Assembly (NCBI RefSeq): GCF_009184895.1
Contig: NZ_WESE01000002.1
Coordinates: 682,001 to 746,000, forward strand
From: Nostocoides sp. F2B08
GTDB taxonomy: Bacteria; Actinomycetota; Actinomycetes; Actinomycetales; Dermatophilaceae
DNA: 64,000 nt
Direction: 5' to 3'
The position numbers and the translations under genes were made by a program. Numbering within the stretch: the stretch's first letter is position 1; every line of letters begins with the position of its first letter. A model generated the notes under the pieces. That model was given only the letters and a program-made list of their open reading frames with translations. It searched no databases and was not told the origin of the DNA. This document shows positions 1-7,359 of this stretch, piece after piece.

Positions 1-667
1 CCACCTTGAACGTCGACCCGGGCGGGTAGGTCTGCGAGATGGTGCGGTTGAGCAACGGCTGGTCGGGGTCCTCGTTCAGCTCGGTCCACGCGTCCTGGAC
101 CGCCGCCATGTCGTGGCTGGCGAGGACGTTCGGGTCGTAGGTGGGTCGGCTCACCATCGCGAGGATCGCGCCGGTGCTCGGGTCGAGCGCGATGGCGGCG
201 CCCTTCTGGCCTCCGAGTGCCTCTTCCGCGGCGATCTGGGTGGCCGGGTCGATCGTCAGCTCGACATTGACCCCGCTCGGTCGCTGGCCGGCGATGACGT
301 CCGAGATGCGGCGGTAGAAGAGCTGGTCGGCGGAGCCGTTGAGCAGCGGGTTCGCGGCGAGCTCGATCCCGCCGCCGGCCCCGTACAGGAACGAGAAGTA
401 GCCGGTGACATGCGCATACCGCGGTCCCTCCGGGTAGACACGGATCCGTTGGTACTGGTTGTCCGTCTCCCGCGAGAACGCGACCGAGGTGTCGGCGATG
501 ACGATGTCGCCCCGGTCGGCGCCGTAGGTCGCGAGGAGGGTGCGCCGATTCTCCGGGCGGGCGTTGATCGCCTGGGCCTGGAAGCCCTGGATGATCGTCG
601 TGCTCACGAGCAGCGTGGTGAACAGCAGGGCGATGACGAAGCCGAGCTTGCGGATCGGAGCGTTCAT
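1..667 (-). CDS. pbpA: Penicillin-binding protein 2 class transpeptidase PbpA, N-terminal 222 residues (partial)
   Basis: Class B penicillin-binding protein that cross-links septal or lateral peptidoglycan outside the membrane. Only the first 222 residues are in the window; the gene continues past base 1. An N-terminal membrane anchor (about residues 8-28, LGFVIALLFTTLLVSTTII) is followed by the PBP dimerisation region. The catalytic SxxK motif appears as S218-T-F-K221 at the very edge. Its ATG at 667-665 overlaps the TGA of the upstream rodA-type gene in an ATGA junction, indicating translational coupling. Gene order fhaA-fhaB-pstP-rodA-pbpA matches the actinobacterial cell-division operon, in which pknA and pknB usually follow. 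Those genes would lie left of the window. Confidence 0.93.
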   Translation of the reverse strand, partial: MNAPIRKLGFVIALLFTTLLVSTTIIQGFQAQAINARPENRRTLLATYGADRGDIVIADTSVAFSRETDNQYQRIRVYPEGPRYAHVTGYFSFLYGAGGGIELAANPLLNGSADQLFYRRISDVIAGQRPSGVNVELTIDPATQIAAEEALGGQKGAAIALDPSTGAILAMVSRPTYDPNVLASHDMAAVQDAWTELNEDPDQPLLNRTISQTYPPGSTFKV

Positions 668-2040
668 GCCGGACGCACCATCTCGGTCTGCTCGGTGGAG
701 CCCGACGGCCGGGCGGGAGGAGTCTCGTCGACCGGCCGCCGCGCCTGGTCGCTGATCCGCAGGAGCAGCGCGATGATCGTCCAGTTCGCGAGCAGGGACG
801 ACCCGCCGGCGGACAGGAAGGGCGTCGTCAGGCCGGTCAGCGGGATGACCCGCGTCACCCCGCCGATGACGACGAAGCACTGCAGCGCGATCGAGAACGA
901 CAGCCCGGCCGCGAGCAGCTTGCCGAACCCGTCCCGCACCCCCACGGCGGTGCGCAGACCGCGTTGGACGAGCAGCGCATACAGCAGGATGAGCGCGAAC
1001 AGCCCGATCAGCCCGAGCTCCTCGCCGAAGCTGGGGAAGATGAAGTCGCTCTCGGCGAGATACGTCTCGGTCGGCCGGCCACGGCCCAGACCGGTGCCCA
1101 GCAGGCCACCGGCGGCCAGGCCCATCAGCCCCTTGGCGACCTGGTCCGACTGCCCCGGCGCGAAGGGGTCGAGCCAGAGCGTCACGCGAGCCTGGACGTG
1201 GCTGAACAGGCCGTAGGCGACGTAGGTGCCGACCGCGAGGAGGGTCAGGCCGATCGCGATCCAGGAGACCCGCTCGGTGGCGACGTAGAGCATCGCGACG
1301 AACAGGCCGAAGAAGAGCAGCGACGACCCGAGGTCACGCTGGAACACGAGGATGCCGAGGCTGAGGACCCAGGCGACGAGGATCGGCCCGAGGTCCTTGC
1401 CGCGCGGGAGGATCAGCCCGAGCACCTTGCGACCGGACACCGAGAGCGCGTCCCGCGCGGTCACGAGGTAGCCGGCGAAGAAGATCGCGAGCGCGATCTT
1501 GGCGAGCTCGCCGGGCTGGAACGAGAACGGCCCGATCGAGATCCAGATGCGGGCGCCGAGGACCTCCCGGCCGATGAACGGCAGCAGCGGCAGGAGCAGC
1601 AGGACGACGGCGGCCAGCCCGGCGATGTAGGTGTAGCGCCGCAGCAGGCGGTGGTCCGGCAGCAGGATGATGACCGCCGCCGCGATCGCGACGGCCAGGG
1701 CGCTCCAGGTCAGCTGTCGCAGCGCCAGACCGTCGGTGAAGGGGTTCGAGCGGGCGATGTCGATGCGATGGAGCATGACGATGCCGAGACCGTTGAGCAG
1801 GGTCGCGATCGGCAGGATGAGCGGGTCGGCGTAGGCCGCCCGCCACCGGAGCACGAGGTGGAAGGCGACGGCGATCCCGAGGAGGACCGCGCCCTGCGTC
1901 AGGAGGTTGGGCGGCACCGAGCCGTTCGCGCCGACCTCGACGTTGACGTAGGCGAGCATGACGAGCCCGACCGCCCCGACGAGCAGGAGGAGTTCGACGT
2001 TGCGGCCACTGCGGGGTCCGAGGGAGGCGATCGAGATCAT
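664..2040 (-). CDS. rodA: SEDS-family peptidoglycan glycosyltransferase (RodA/FtsW)
   Basis: Polytopic membrane glycosyltransferase that polymerises lipid II, working with the class B PBP encoded next to it. The 458 residues contain about ten hydrophobic segments. The SEDS signature region is visible near the C-terminus (GGVTRVIPLTGLTTPFLSAG). An in-frame extension upstream to 2433 exists, but it is Arg/Pro-rich shadow of the pstP tail. The start at 2040 gives MISIASLG and overlaps the pstP stop as ATGA. Either RodA or FtsW naming is possible from sequence; operon context favours RodA. Its stop overlaps the pbpA start. Confidence 0.93.
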   Translation of the reverse strand: MISIASLGPRSGRNVELLLLVGAVGLVMLAYVNVEVGANGSVPPNLLTQGAVLLGIAVAFHLVLRWRAAYADPLILPIATLLNGLGIVMLHRIDIARSNPFTDGLALRQLTWSALAVAIAAAVIILLPDHRLLRRYTYIAGLAAVVLLLLPLLPFIGREVLGARIWISIGPFSFQPGELAKIALAIFFAGYLVTARDALSVSGRKVLGLILPRGKDLGPILVAWVLSLGILVFQRDLGSSLLFFGLFVAMLYVATERVSWIAIGLTLLAVGTYVAYGLFSHVQARVTLWLDPFAPGQSDQVAKGLMGLAAGGLLGTGLGRGRPTETYLAESDFIFPSFGEELGLIGLFALILLYALLVQRGLRTAVGVRDGFGKLLAAGLSFSIALQCFVVIGGVTRVIPLTGLTTPFLSAGGSSLLANWTIIALLLRISDQARRPVDETPPARPSGSTEQTEMVRPA

Positions 2041-3440
2041 GGGCCCGCCGCCGTCGCGGTCGTCGGGTTGGGGATGGGACTGCTCGGGGTCGACGGACTG
2101 CTCGTCGGGGTGCGCGTCGGCGTCGGGCGGGTCGGCGTCGGGGAGGGCGTCGAATCCGGGCCGGTGCCGCAGGCGACGCCGTCCAGCCGCAGCCGACGGC
2201 ACTCGGCCGCTCGCAGCCTCAGGTCGTCGACGAGCGCGTCGGCCTCCTGCGGGCTGGCGAACGAGACGTTCTCGGTCACCCGGCTCCGCTGGAAGGCCGG
2301 CAGGTCGGCCAGCTTGACCTCGCTGATGTAGAGCGGGTTGGACAGCGAGAACGACCCGACCGACATCGGCACGCCTTGGAAGACGGTCACGTTGCCCTCG
2401 TAGGCCCCGACGAAGTACTGGCGCTGGCTCCACTGGTAGCCGCCGATGATCCCGCCGATCGCGGCGGTCAGCGCCAGCACGAGAGCGGCGACGATGATGA
2501 GGACCGACCCCAGCGGTGAGCGCGGACCCTGCTCGGCCAGCTGGACCGGCTCGTGGCCGTCCTCGTCCTCGTCGTCATCCCCGTCGCCCCGCGATGCGGC
2601 AGCCGCGAGGGCGGCGGCCTTCTGCGCCGGGGTGATCGGGATCGGCCGGGTGCCCTTGCGGCGCCGCATCGAGGCCGCCCCGACGATCTGCGGCTGGGTC
2701 GGAGGCGAGCTCGTCGTCACGTCGACGACGTCGGCGATGACGACCGTGACGTTGTCCGGCGCGCCGGCCCGCAGGCTCAGCTGGACCAGCCGGTCCGCGG
2801 TGACGCCCGGCTCCTCGCGCTCGGCGAGGACGTCGCGGATCGTGTCGATGGCGACGAAGCCGGTCAGACCGTCCGAGCAGAGCAGGTAGCGGTCGCCCTC
2901 GCGGGCCTTGCGCACGACGACGTCGGGGTCGTCGCCCTCGTGCCCGGTGAGCACGCGCGTGACGAACGAGCGGTGCGGGTGCGTGGCGGCCTCGTCCTCG
3001 GTGATGCGGCCCTCGTCGATGAGGGTCTGCACGAATGAGTGGTCACGGGTGATCTGGGTCAGCTCGTCGTCGCGGAACAGGTAGGCGCGGGAGTCGCCGA
3101 TGTGCGCGAGGGCGAGGTTGCTGCGGCTGCGCAGGATCGCGGTGACGGTCGTGCCCATCCCGTCGAGCTTGCCGTCGTCGGTGATGAGCCGGCCCAGCTC
3201 GGCATTGGCCCGCGCGATCCGCTCGGTGAGCAGGCTCGCCGTCTCACCACCGGTGTAGGCGTCGTCGTCGAGCTCGAACAGTTCCGCGATGACCGTCGCG
3301 CTCGCGAGGTCGCCCCCGGCGTGACCACCCATGCCGTCGGCGACGATGAGCAGGTGGGGTCCGGCGTACCCGCTGTCCTGGTTGTTCTTGCGCACCATCC
3401 CGACGTCGGAGCGTGCGGCGTAGTTGAAGGCCGTCGGCAT
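2037..3440 (-). CDS. pstP: PP2C-family serine/threonine phosphatase PstP/Stp
   Basis: Membrane-anchored metal-dependent phosphatase that reverses PknA/PknB phosphorylation and so regulates growth and division. Residues 1-240 form the PP2C domain; the metal-binding motif DGMGGH is at residues 35-40, and further acidic motifs follow (IGDSRAYLF, LLCSDGLTG, GAPDNVTVV). An acidic linker is followed by one transmembrane helix at about 311-335 and an extracytoplasmic region that ends in a Thr/Pro/Ser-rich tail. At 467 residues it has the usual length for actinobacterial PstP. The start lies 3 bp after the fhaB stop and the end overlaps rodA. Confidence 0.95.
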   Translation of the reverse strand: MPTAFNYAARSDVGMVRKNNQDSGYAGPHLLIVADGMGGHAGGDLASATVIAELFELDDDAYTGGETASLLTERIARANAELGRLITDDGKLDGMGTTVTAILRSRSNLALAHIGDSRAYLFRDDELTQITRDHSFVQTLIDEGRITEDEAATHPHRSFVTRVLTGHEGDDPDVVVRKAREGDRYLLCSDGLTGFVAIDTIRDVLAEREEPGVTADRLVQLSLRAGAPDNVTVVIADVVDVTTSSPPTQPQIVGAASMRRRKGTRPIPITPAQKAAALAAAASRGDGDDDEDEDGHEPVQLAEQGPRSPLGSVLIIVAALVLALTAAIGGIIGGYQWSQRQYFVGAYEGNVTVFQGVPMSVGSFSLSNPLYISEVKLADLPAFQRSRVTENVSFASPQEADALVDDLRLRAAECRRLRLDGVACGTGPDSTPSPTPTRPTPTRTPTSSPSTPSSPIPNPTTATAAGP

Positions 3441-3443
3441 GGG

Positions 3444-3974
3444 CTAGCTCCGCAGCTCGACGACCGTCTTGCCGAACCGCAGGGTGGTGCCGGGGCCGAC
3501 CGGCGTCACCGCCGTGAGGCGTTGCTGGGTGCCGTTGCTCACGAGGAACGTGCCGTTGGTGCTGCCGAGGTCCTCGACGAACCACTGCTCGCCCTCGCGG
3601 TAGATCTTCGCGTGCCGGCCGCTCGCGTAGTCGTCGTCGAGGACGAGCGCGCACTCGGGATTGCGGCCGATCAGGGTGCCCTGATCGCGCAACGGCAGAG
3701 TCGTGCCGTTCAGCGGTCCGGCGGTGACGGCGAGGTATGCGATGGTCCGGCCGTTCCCGCGACGTTGCCTGCGCTGCGGCGCGGCCGCCGCGGGCTGACC
3801 CGCCGCGGCGCGCGCGGCGGGCCGGGCCCGCCGCGCATCCCGCCGCGCCTCTCGGCGGGTGACGATCCGCGTACCGTAGAGGTCCGAGCGCAGCACGGTG
3901 ACGATGGAGAACACGAAGAACCACAGCGCGGCGAGGAGCCCGAGTCGCAGGACGGTGACGGTGAGCTCAGACAT
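3444..3974 (-). CDS. fhaB: FHA-domain protein FhaB (FipA)
   Basis: Phosphothreonine-reading scaffold; the family links Ser/Thr kinases to FtsZ and FtsQ at the septum. It has 176 residues. An N-terminal hydrophobic helix (about residues 7-27) would anchor it to the membrane. An Arg/Ala-rich linker leads to a C-terminal FHA domain at about 85-170, with the classic GRNPECALVL, SGRHAKI and STNGTFL motifs. It sits 12 bp downstream of fhaA and 3 bp upstream of pstP in the same operon. Confidence 0.93.
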   Translation of the reverse strand: MSELTVTVLRLGLLAALWFFVFSIVTVLRSDLYGTRIVTRREARRDARRARPAARAAAGQPAAAAPQRRQRRGNGRTIAYLAVTAGPLNGTTLPLRDQGTLIGRNPECALVLDDDYASGRHAKIYREGEQWFVEDLGSTNGTFLVSNGTQQRLTAVTPVGPGTTLRFGKTVVELRS

Positions 3975-3986
3975 GAGCGGTCCTCG

Positions 3987-5021
3987 TCATGCTCGTCCGG
4001 CGTGATAGACGACGGTCGTACGGCCGAAGGTGACGCGGTCGCCGTCCTCGAGCCGCTGGTTCGAGACGCGCTCGCCGTTGACGAAGGTGCCGTTGGTGCT
4101 GCCGAGGTCGCGGACCGTCGCGGCCAGGTGCGGACCGTCGGTCGTGACCCGGATCTCGGAGTGCCGCCGCGAGATGCCGGGGTCGTCGAAGATGATGTCG
4201 TTCTCCTCGTCGCGGCCGATGACGTTGATCGCGCCCATGAGGAGGAACCGGTCGTCCCGGCTGGCGAGGTATGGGCGGTCACCCGGACGGGAGCGGCGGG
4301 GGACGACCTGCCTCGGTTCCTCGCGGTGGGCGGGGCGCCGCTTGCTGCCACCTTGCTGCGCGGAGCCCGTGCCGGCGGCGGCGCCCACGGCCCCGACGGC
4401 GCCGGCGGATGCTCCGGCTGCGGCCGCTCCGGCTGCGGCCGCCGCTCCGGCGGAGCCGGGCCCCGCGTCGTACGGGTTCTCGCCGTAGGGGTTGAACCCG
4501 GCGAGCGCCTCGTCGGCGGCGTGGTCACGACCCGGCGGCGCGCTCGGGACCGGGGGCCGGTCCGCCGACCGGCCGGACGGAGCGCTCGGGGCGACCCCCG
4601 CATACCCCCCGGCCGCGGAGCGGCTCGCCCCGGCTCTCGGCCCCGTCACCTGCTTGGCCTTGGACGGCTTGATCCGGAACACGCCGGTGTCGAGGTCGTC
4701 GGTGCGCTCGAGCGAGACCGCGATGGGCCCGGCGGGCGAGTAGCGCTGGGTGTCGACATGCTCCTCGGCGGCCACGACGAGCTCGTCGATGATGTCGTCC
4801 TCGAACTCCGCGAGCCGCTCGTAGTCGCCCGGGGAGAGGATCACGGTGAAGACGTTCGGCACGAGCACGTGGCCTCGGCTCGGTGTGACCGCCCGGTCGT
4901 CCATCGCCTTGCGGATGGCGCTCGCGATCTCGACCGGCTGCACGTCGGCCTTGAAGGCGCGCGCGAAGACGTTGTTGACGGTGCGTTCGAGCCGCTTCTC
5001 GACCCGGTCGAAGATTCCCAT
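3987..5021 (-). CDS. fhaA: DUF3662 and FHA domain protein FhaA
   Basis: Scaffold protein that, in mycobacteria, binds the phosphorylated pseudokinase domain of MviN and restrains peptidoglycan synthesis. The 344 residues start at MGIFDRVEKRLE. The DUF3662 domain spans about 1-115, followed by a low-complexity Ala/Gly/Pro linker (about 130-240) and a C-terminal FHA domain with GRDEENDIIF, SRRHSEI and STNGTFV. The frame stays open to 5204. The start at 5021 is chosen because a strong ribosome site (GGAGG at 5034-5030) lies 8 nt upstream and the longer N-terminus resembles no family member. First gene of the operon. Confidence 0.94.
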   Translation of the reverse strand: MGIFDRVEKRLERTVNNVFARAFKADVQPVEIASAIRKAMDDRAVTPSRGHVLVPNVFTVILSPGDYERLAEFEDDIIDELVVAAEEHVDTQRYSPAGPIAVSLERTDDLDTGVFRIKPSKAKQVTGPRAGASRSAAGGYAGVAPSAPSGRSADRPPVPSAPPGRDHAADEALAGFNPYGENPYDAGPGSAGAAAAAGAAAAGASAGAVGAVGAAAGTGSAQQGGSKRRPAHREEPRQVVPRRSRPGDRPYLASRDDRFLLMGAINVIGRDEENDIIFDDPGISRRHSEIRVTTDGPHLAATVRDLGSTNGTFVNGERVSNQRLEDGDRVTFGRTTVVYHAGRA

Positions 5022-5069
5022 CGCGCTCACCTCCTTCGTCTCGCCCCCGATGCTATCTGCCGTGCCCTC

Positions 5070-5083
5070 CCAACCGTGGTTGG
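5070..5083. promoter_or_regulatory. Short palindrome upstream of fhaA
   Basis: CCAACC-GT-GGTTGG, perfect 6-bp arms, lies 49 bp upstream of the fhaA start. It could be an operator or part of a promoter for the division operon. On the minus strand a TAGCAT hexamer downstream of it could serve as a -10 box. No regulator is known to me for this site. Confidence 0.25.
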
Positions 5084-5256
5084 CGCGTAGTGCGCGGTTC
5101 GGGGTGAGACATCGCGCCGGTGGGTGGAACAACGCACCGGCCGCCCGCGGCGTGCCGGGCACGCCGGGGCTGCGCCCACCGCGGGTATGCGCGGCGCACC
5201 CCACGCTGCCGACCCACCCATGTCCGGGGTCGGGTGGGGCGAGCCGCCCTGCGGGC

Positions 5257-5385
5257 TCAGAGGTCGCGGTGGATGGTGGGGTCGCCCGGATGCCTGCCGC
5301 GCATCATGAGGACGATGGCCAGGGCAAGACCGCCCCAGACGACGATGATCGCGACGATCATCATGAGGATCGCTGACGTGCTCAT
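5257..5385 (-). CDS. MetS-like small subunit of an NSS transporter (42 aa)
   Basis: A 42-residue single-pass membrane protein. One hydrophobic helix covers residues 5-28 and is followed by a short basic/polar tail ending HPGDPTIHRDL. Size, topology and position match the methionine/alanine importer small subunit family (MetS), which partners an NSS transporter in corynebacteria. Its ATG at 5385 overlaps the TGA of the upstream transporter gene as ATGA, so the two are almost certainly co-translated. The partnership is inferred from family knowledge and gene order. Confidence 0.82.
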   Translation of the reverse strand: MSTSAILMMIVAIIVVWGGLALAIVLMMRGRHPGDPTIHRDL

Positions 5386-6932
5386 GAGATCTCCTCACTG
5401 TCGGGGACGGAGGGATCGGCGAGCGAGGTGCCCTCCCGCCACGGCACGCGCGCCGCGACGAACCCGGCGACGGCGATCGCGACGACCATGAGCCAGCCGA
5501 AGACGACGAGCATCCACATCGGGTATCCGCCGTAGGGCTCGTCGATGACCGCCCAGAGCTCCTGGATGAGCACGATCGTCAGCACGACCGGGACCAGCGC
5601 GCCGAGGGTGACGACCCAGAGCCGGCCGACCTGGAGGTCCGCCGTGAGGTTGAGGTGGTCGGCCAGGCGCGGCAGCGCCCGCACCACCCAGGCGACGACG
5701 ACCACGCTGACCACGGCGACGACGAGGATCCCGAAGCGGTTGACGAAGTGGTCGACGATGTCGAGGACGTAGATCCCGCTCGTCGTCGAGAAGAACACGA
5801 GGCTGAGCAGCGCGGCCGGTGCGACGACGACGGCGGTCGCGGTCCGGCGGCGCAGGTCGAACTTGTCGCGGATGCCGGAGATGACGACCTCGATGACACT
5901 GACCAGCGAGGTGAGTCCGGCGACGACGAGGGAGCCGAAGAAGAGGACGCCGATGAGCGCCCCGCCCGGCGCCTCGTTGATGATCGCGGGGAAGGCGATG
6001 AACGCGAGGCCGATGCCCGAGGTCGCGACCTCGCTGACGGCCACCCCGGACGCCTGCGCCATGAAGCCGAGGGCGGCGAAGACGCCGATGCCGGCGAGGA
6101 CCTCGAAGCTGCTGTTGGCGAAGCCGACGACCAGACCGGAGCCGGTCATGTCGGTGTCGCGGTCGACGTAGGAGGCGTAGGTGATCATGATGCCGAAGCC
6201 GATGGACAGCGAGAAGAAGATCTGTCCGAAGGCGGCGGCCCAGACGCCGGGTTCCAGGAGCGCCGACCAGTTGGGGGTGAAGAGGGCGTCGAGGCCCACC
6301 CCGGCGCCGGGCAGCATGAGCGCGCGCACGACGAGAATGAGGAAGGCGATGACGAGCAGCGGGATGAAGATCGCGGCCGTCGCCCCGATCCCGCGCTGGA
6401 CACCGAGGAGCATGATGACCAGGACACCGACCCAGACGACCACGAGCGGGATGAGCACGCCCGGGACGACCGACGCGGTCACGCCCGGGTCGCCGGCCTG
6501 GAGGTACTCGCCGAAGAAGTAGGCGTCCGGCGCGTCGCCCCAGGCCTTGTTGACCGAGAAGATCGTGTAGCTGACCGCCCAGGCGAGCACGGCGGCGTAG
6601 TAGATCGCGATCATGAAGCAGATCGCGACCTGCCACCATCCGAGTCCCTCGGTGCCGCGCCGGAGGCGGGCGAACGAGAGGGGCGCCGAGCCGCGGTGCC
6701 GGTGGCCCATCGCGTAGTCGAAGAGCAGGAACGGGATTCCCGCGGTGATCAGGGCGACGAGGTAGGGGATGATGAACGACCCGCCGCCGTTCTCATAGGC
6801 GACATAGGGGAACCGCCAGATGTTGCCGAGTCCGACGGCCGACCCGATCGCCGCGAGGATGAAGACCCGCCGGGACGAGAATGCGCCGCGCTTGGCCTGC
6901 TCGGCGTGTGCTGCAGAGTGCTCGACAGACAT
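5382..6932 (-). CDS. Sodium-dependent transporter, NSS family (MetP-like)
   Basis: Secondary transporter that couples amino-acid uptake to sodium, in the neurotransmitter:sodium symporter (LeuT) fold. The 516 residues contain about 12 hydrophobic helices. The TM1 signature AAIGSAVGLGNIWRFPY lies at about residues 28-44 and includes the unwound sodium-site region. With the adjacent 42-residue subunit it resembles the MetP/MetS methionine-alanine importer. Substrate is unproven. A start at 6932 (MSVEHSAAH) places a polar tail before TM1, as usual for the family. Confidence 0.9.
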   Translation of the reverse strand: MSVEHSAAHAEQAKRGAFSSRRVFILAAIGSAVGLGNIWRFPYVAYENGGGSFIIPYLVALITAGIPFLLFDYAMGHRHRGSAPLSFARLRRGTEGLGWWQVAICFMIAIYYAAVLAWAVSYTIFSVNKAWGDAPDAYFFGEYLQAGDPGVTASVVPGVLIPLVVVWVGVLVIMLLGVQRGIGATAAIFIPLLVIAFLILVVRALMLPGAGVGLDALFTPNWSALLEPGVWAAAFGQIFFSLSIGFGIMITYASYVDRDTDMTGSGLVVGFANSSFEVLAGIGVFAALGFMAQASGVAVSEVATSGIGLAFIAFPAIINEAPGGALIGVLFFGSLVVAGLTSLVSVIEVVISGIRDKFDLRRRTATAVVVAPAALLSLVFFSTTSGIYVLDIVDHFVNRFGILVVAVVSVVVVAWVVRALPRLADHLNLTADLQVGRLWVVTLGALVPVVLTIVLIQELWAVIDEPYGGYPMWMLVVFGWLMVVAIAVAGFVAARVPWREGTSLADPSVPDSEEIS

Positions 6933-7025
6933 GCGTCACCTCCACGTGATGTGCCACACATCGTGCCAGATCGGGGCCGTTCCCACCCACCCCTCACCGG
7001 CGTGCCGTGACCGCGTCTGCGGAGG

Positions 7026-7208
7026 TCAGTCGCCGGCGACCGCCCGGGCGCTGCGCTCACGGCGCTCCCGCTTGAGGCGCTCGATCGGGTCGCTGTCCGA
7101 GCCGAGCTGGGCCGGGCCGAAGAGGGTGAGCATGACCCGGCGGACGTGCCACCCCATCAGGTAGGGCACGGACAGGCCCGCTCGGGGCAGCTTCTCCTCT
7201 GTGGCCAT
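7026..7208 (-). CDS. Small conserved-looking hypothetical protein (60 aa)
   Basis: A 60-residue protein beginning MATEEKLPRAGLS, with a weakly amphipathic middle (VPYLMGWHVRRVMLTLFG) and a basic C-terminus. It contains no motif I recognise. Composition and codon use look like those of real neighbours, and it has its own space between the NSS gene and the downstream hairpin. It could be a peripheral membrane peptide. Function unknown. Confidence 0.55.
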   Translation of the reverse strand: MATEEKLPRAGLSVPYLMGWHVRRVMLTLFGPAQLGSDSDPIERLKRERRERSARAVAGD

Positions 7209-7262
7209 GCAGTCAGTATCCGTCTGTGCGGCTCACGGTGGGACTGCGGCCTCACCCGGAGG

Positions 7263-7290
7263 CCCTGACCCGAAGACCCTGACCCGAAGA
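7263..7290. repeat. 14-bp direct repeat, two copies
   Basis: CCCTGACCCGAAGA occurs twice back to back (7263-7276 and 7277-7290), directly abutting the long inverted repeat at 7292-7347. Confidence 0.6.
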
Positions 7291-7291
7291 C

Positions 7292-7347
7292 GGTGCGTTC
7301 CTCCCGGTTTGGCGCGATACATCGCGCCAAACCGGGAGGAACGCACC
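7292..7347. terminator. 27-bp perfect inverted repeat, probable terminator of the MMPL gene
   Basis: Left arm 7292-7318 and right arm 7321-7347 are perfect complements separated by only 2 nt. The arms start GGTGCGTTCCTCCCGG. It lies 13 bp beyond the stop of the minus-strand exporter gene and before the small gene at 7208, where a terminator would be expected. The stem is far longer than a typical intrinsic terminator and there is no clear U-tract, so an extragenic repeat element is the alternative. Confidence 0.6.
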
Positions 7348-7359
7348 AAACGCGGGAGG

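Noticed and set aside
2041-2433. N-terminal extension of the RodA-type protein
   Set aside because: It overlaps the pstP tail in another frame; the start at 2040 overlaps the pstP stop as ATGA and begins at the first transmembrane region.
3039-5090. Long plus-strand frames of several hundred residues opposite the division operon (also at 7201-9669 and opposite 11069-13783)
   Set aside because: They are antisense to well-supported genes. Their Arg/Asp/Gly-biased composition comes from the third-position G+C of the real genes, and they match no family.
5022-5204. N-terminal extension of FhaA
   Set aside because: Composition is Pro/Arg-rich without family similarity, and a strong ribosome site precedes the internal MGIFDRVEK start.
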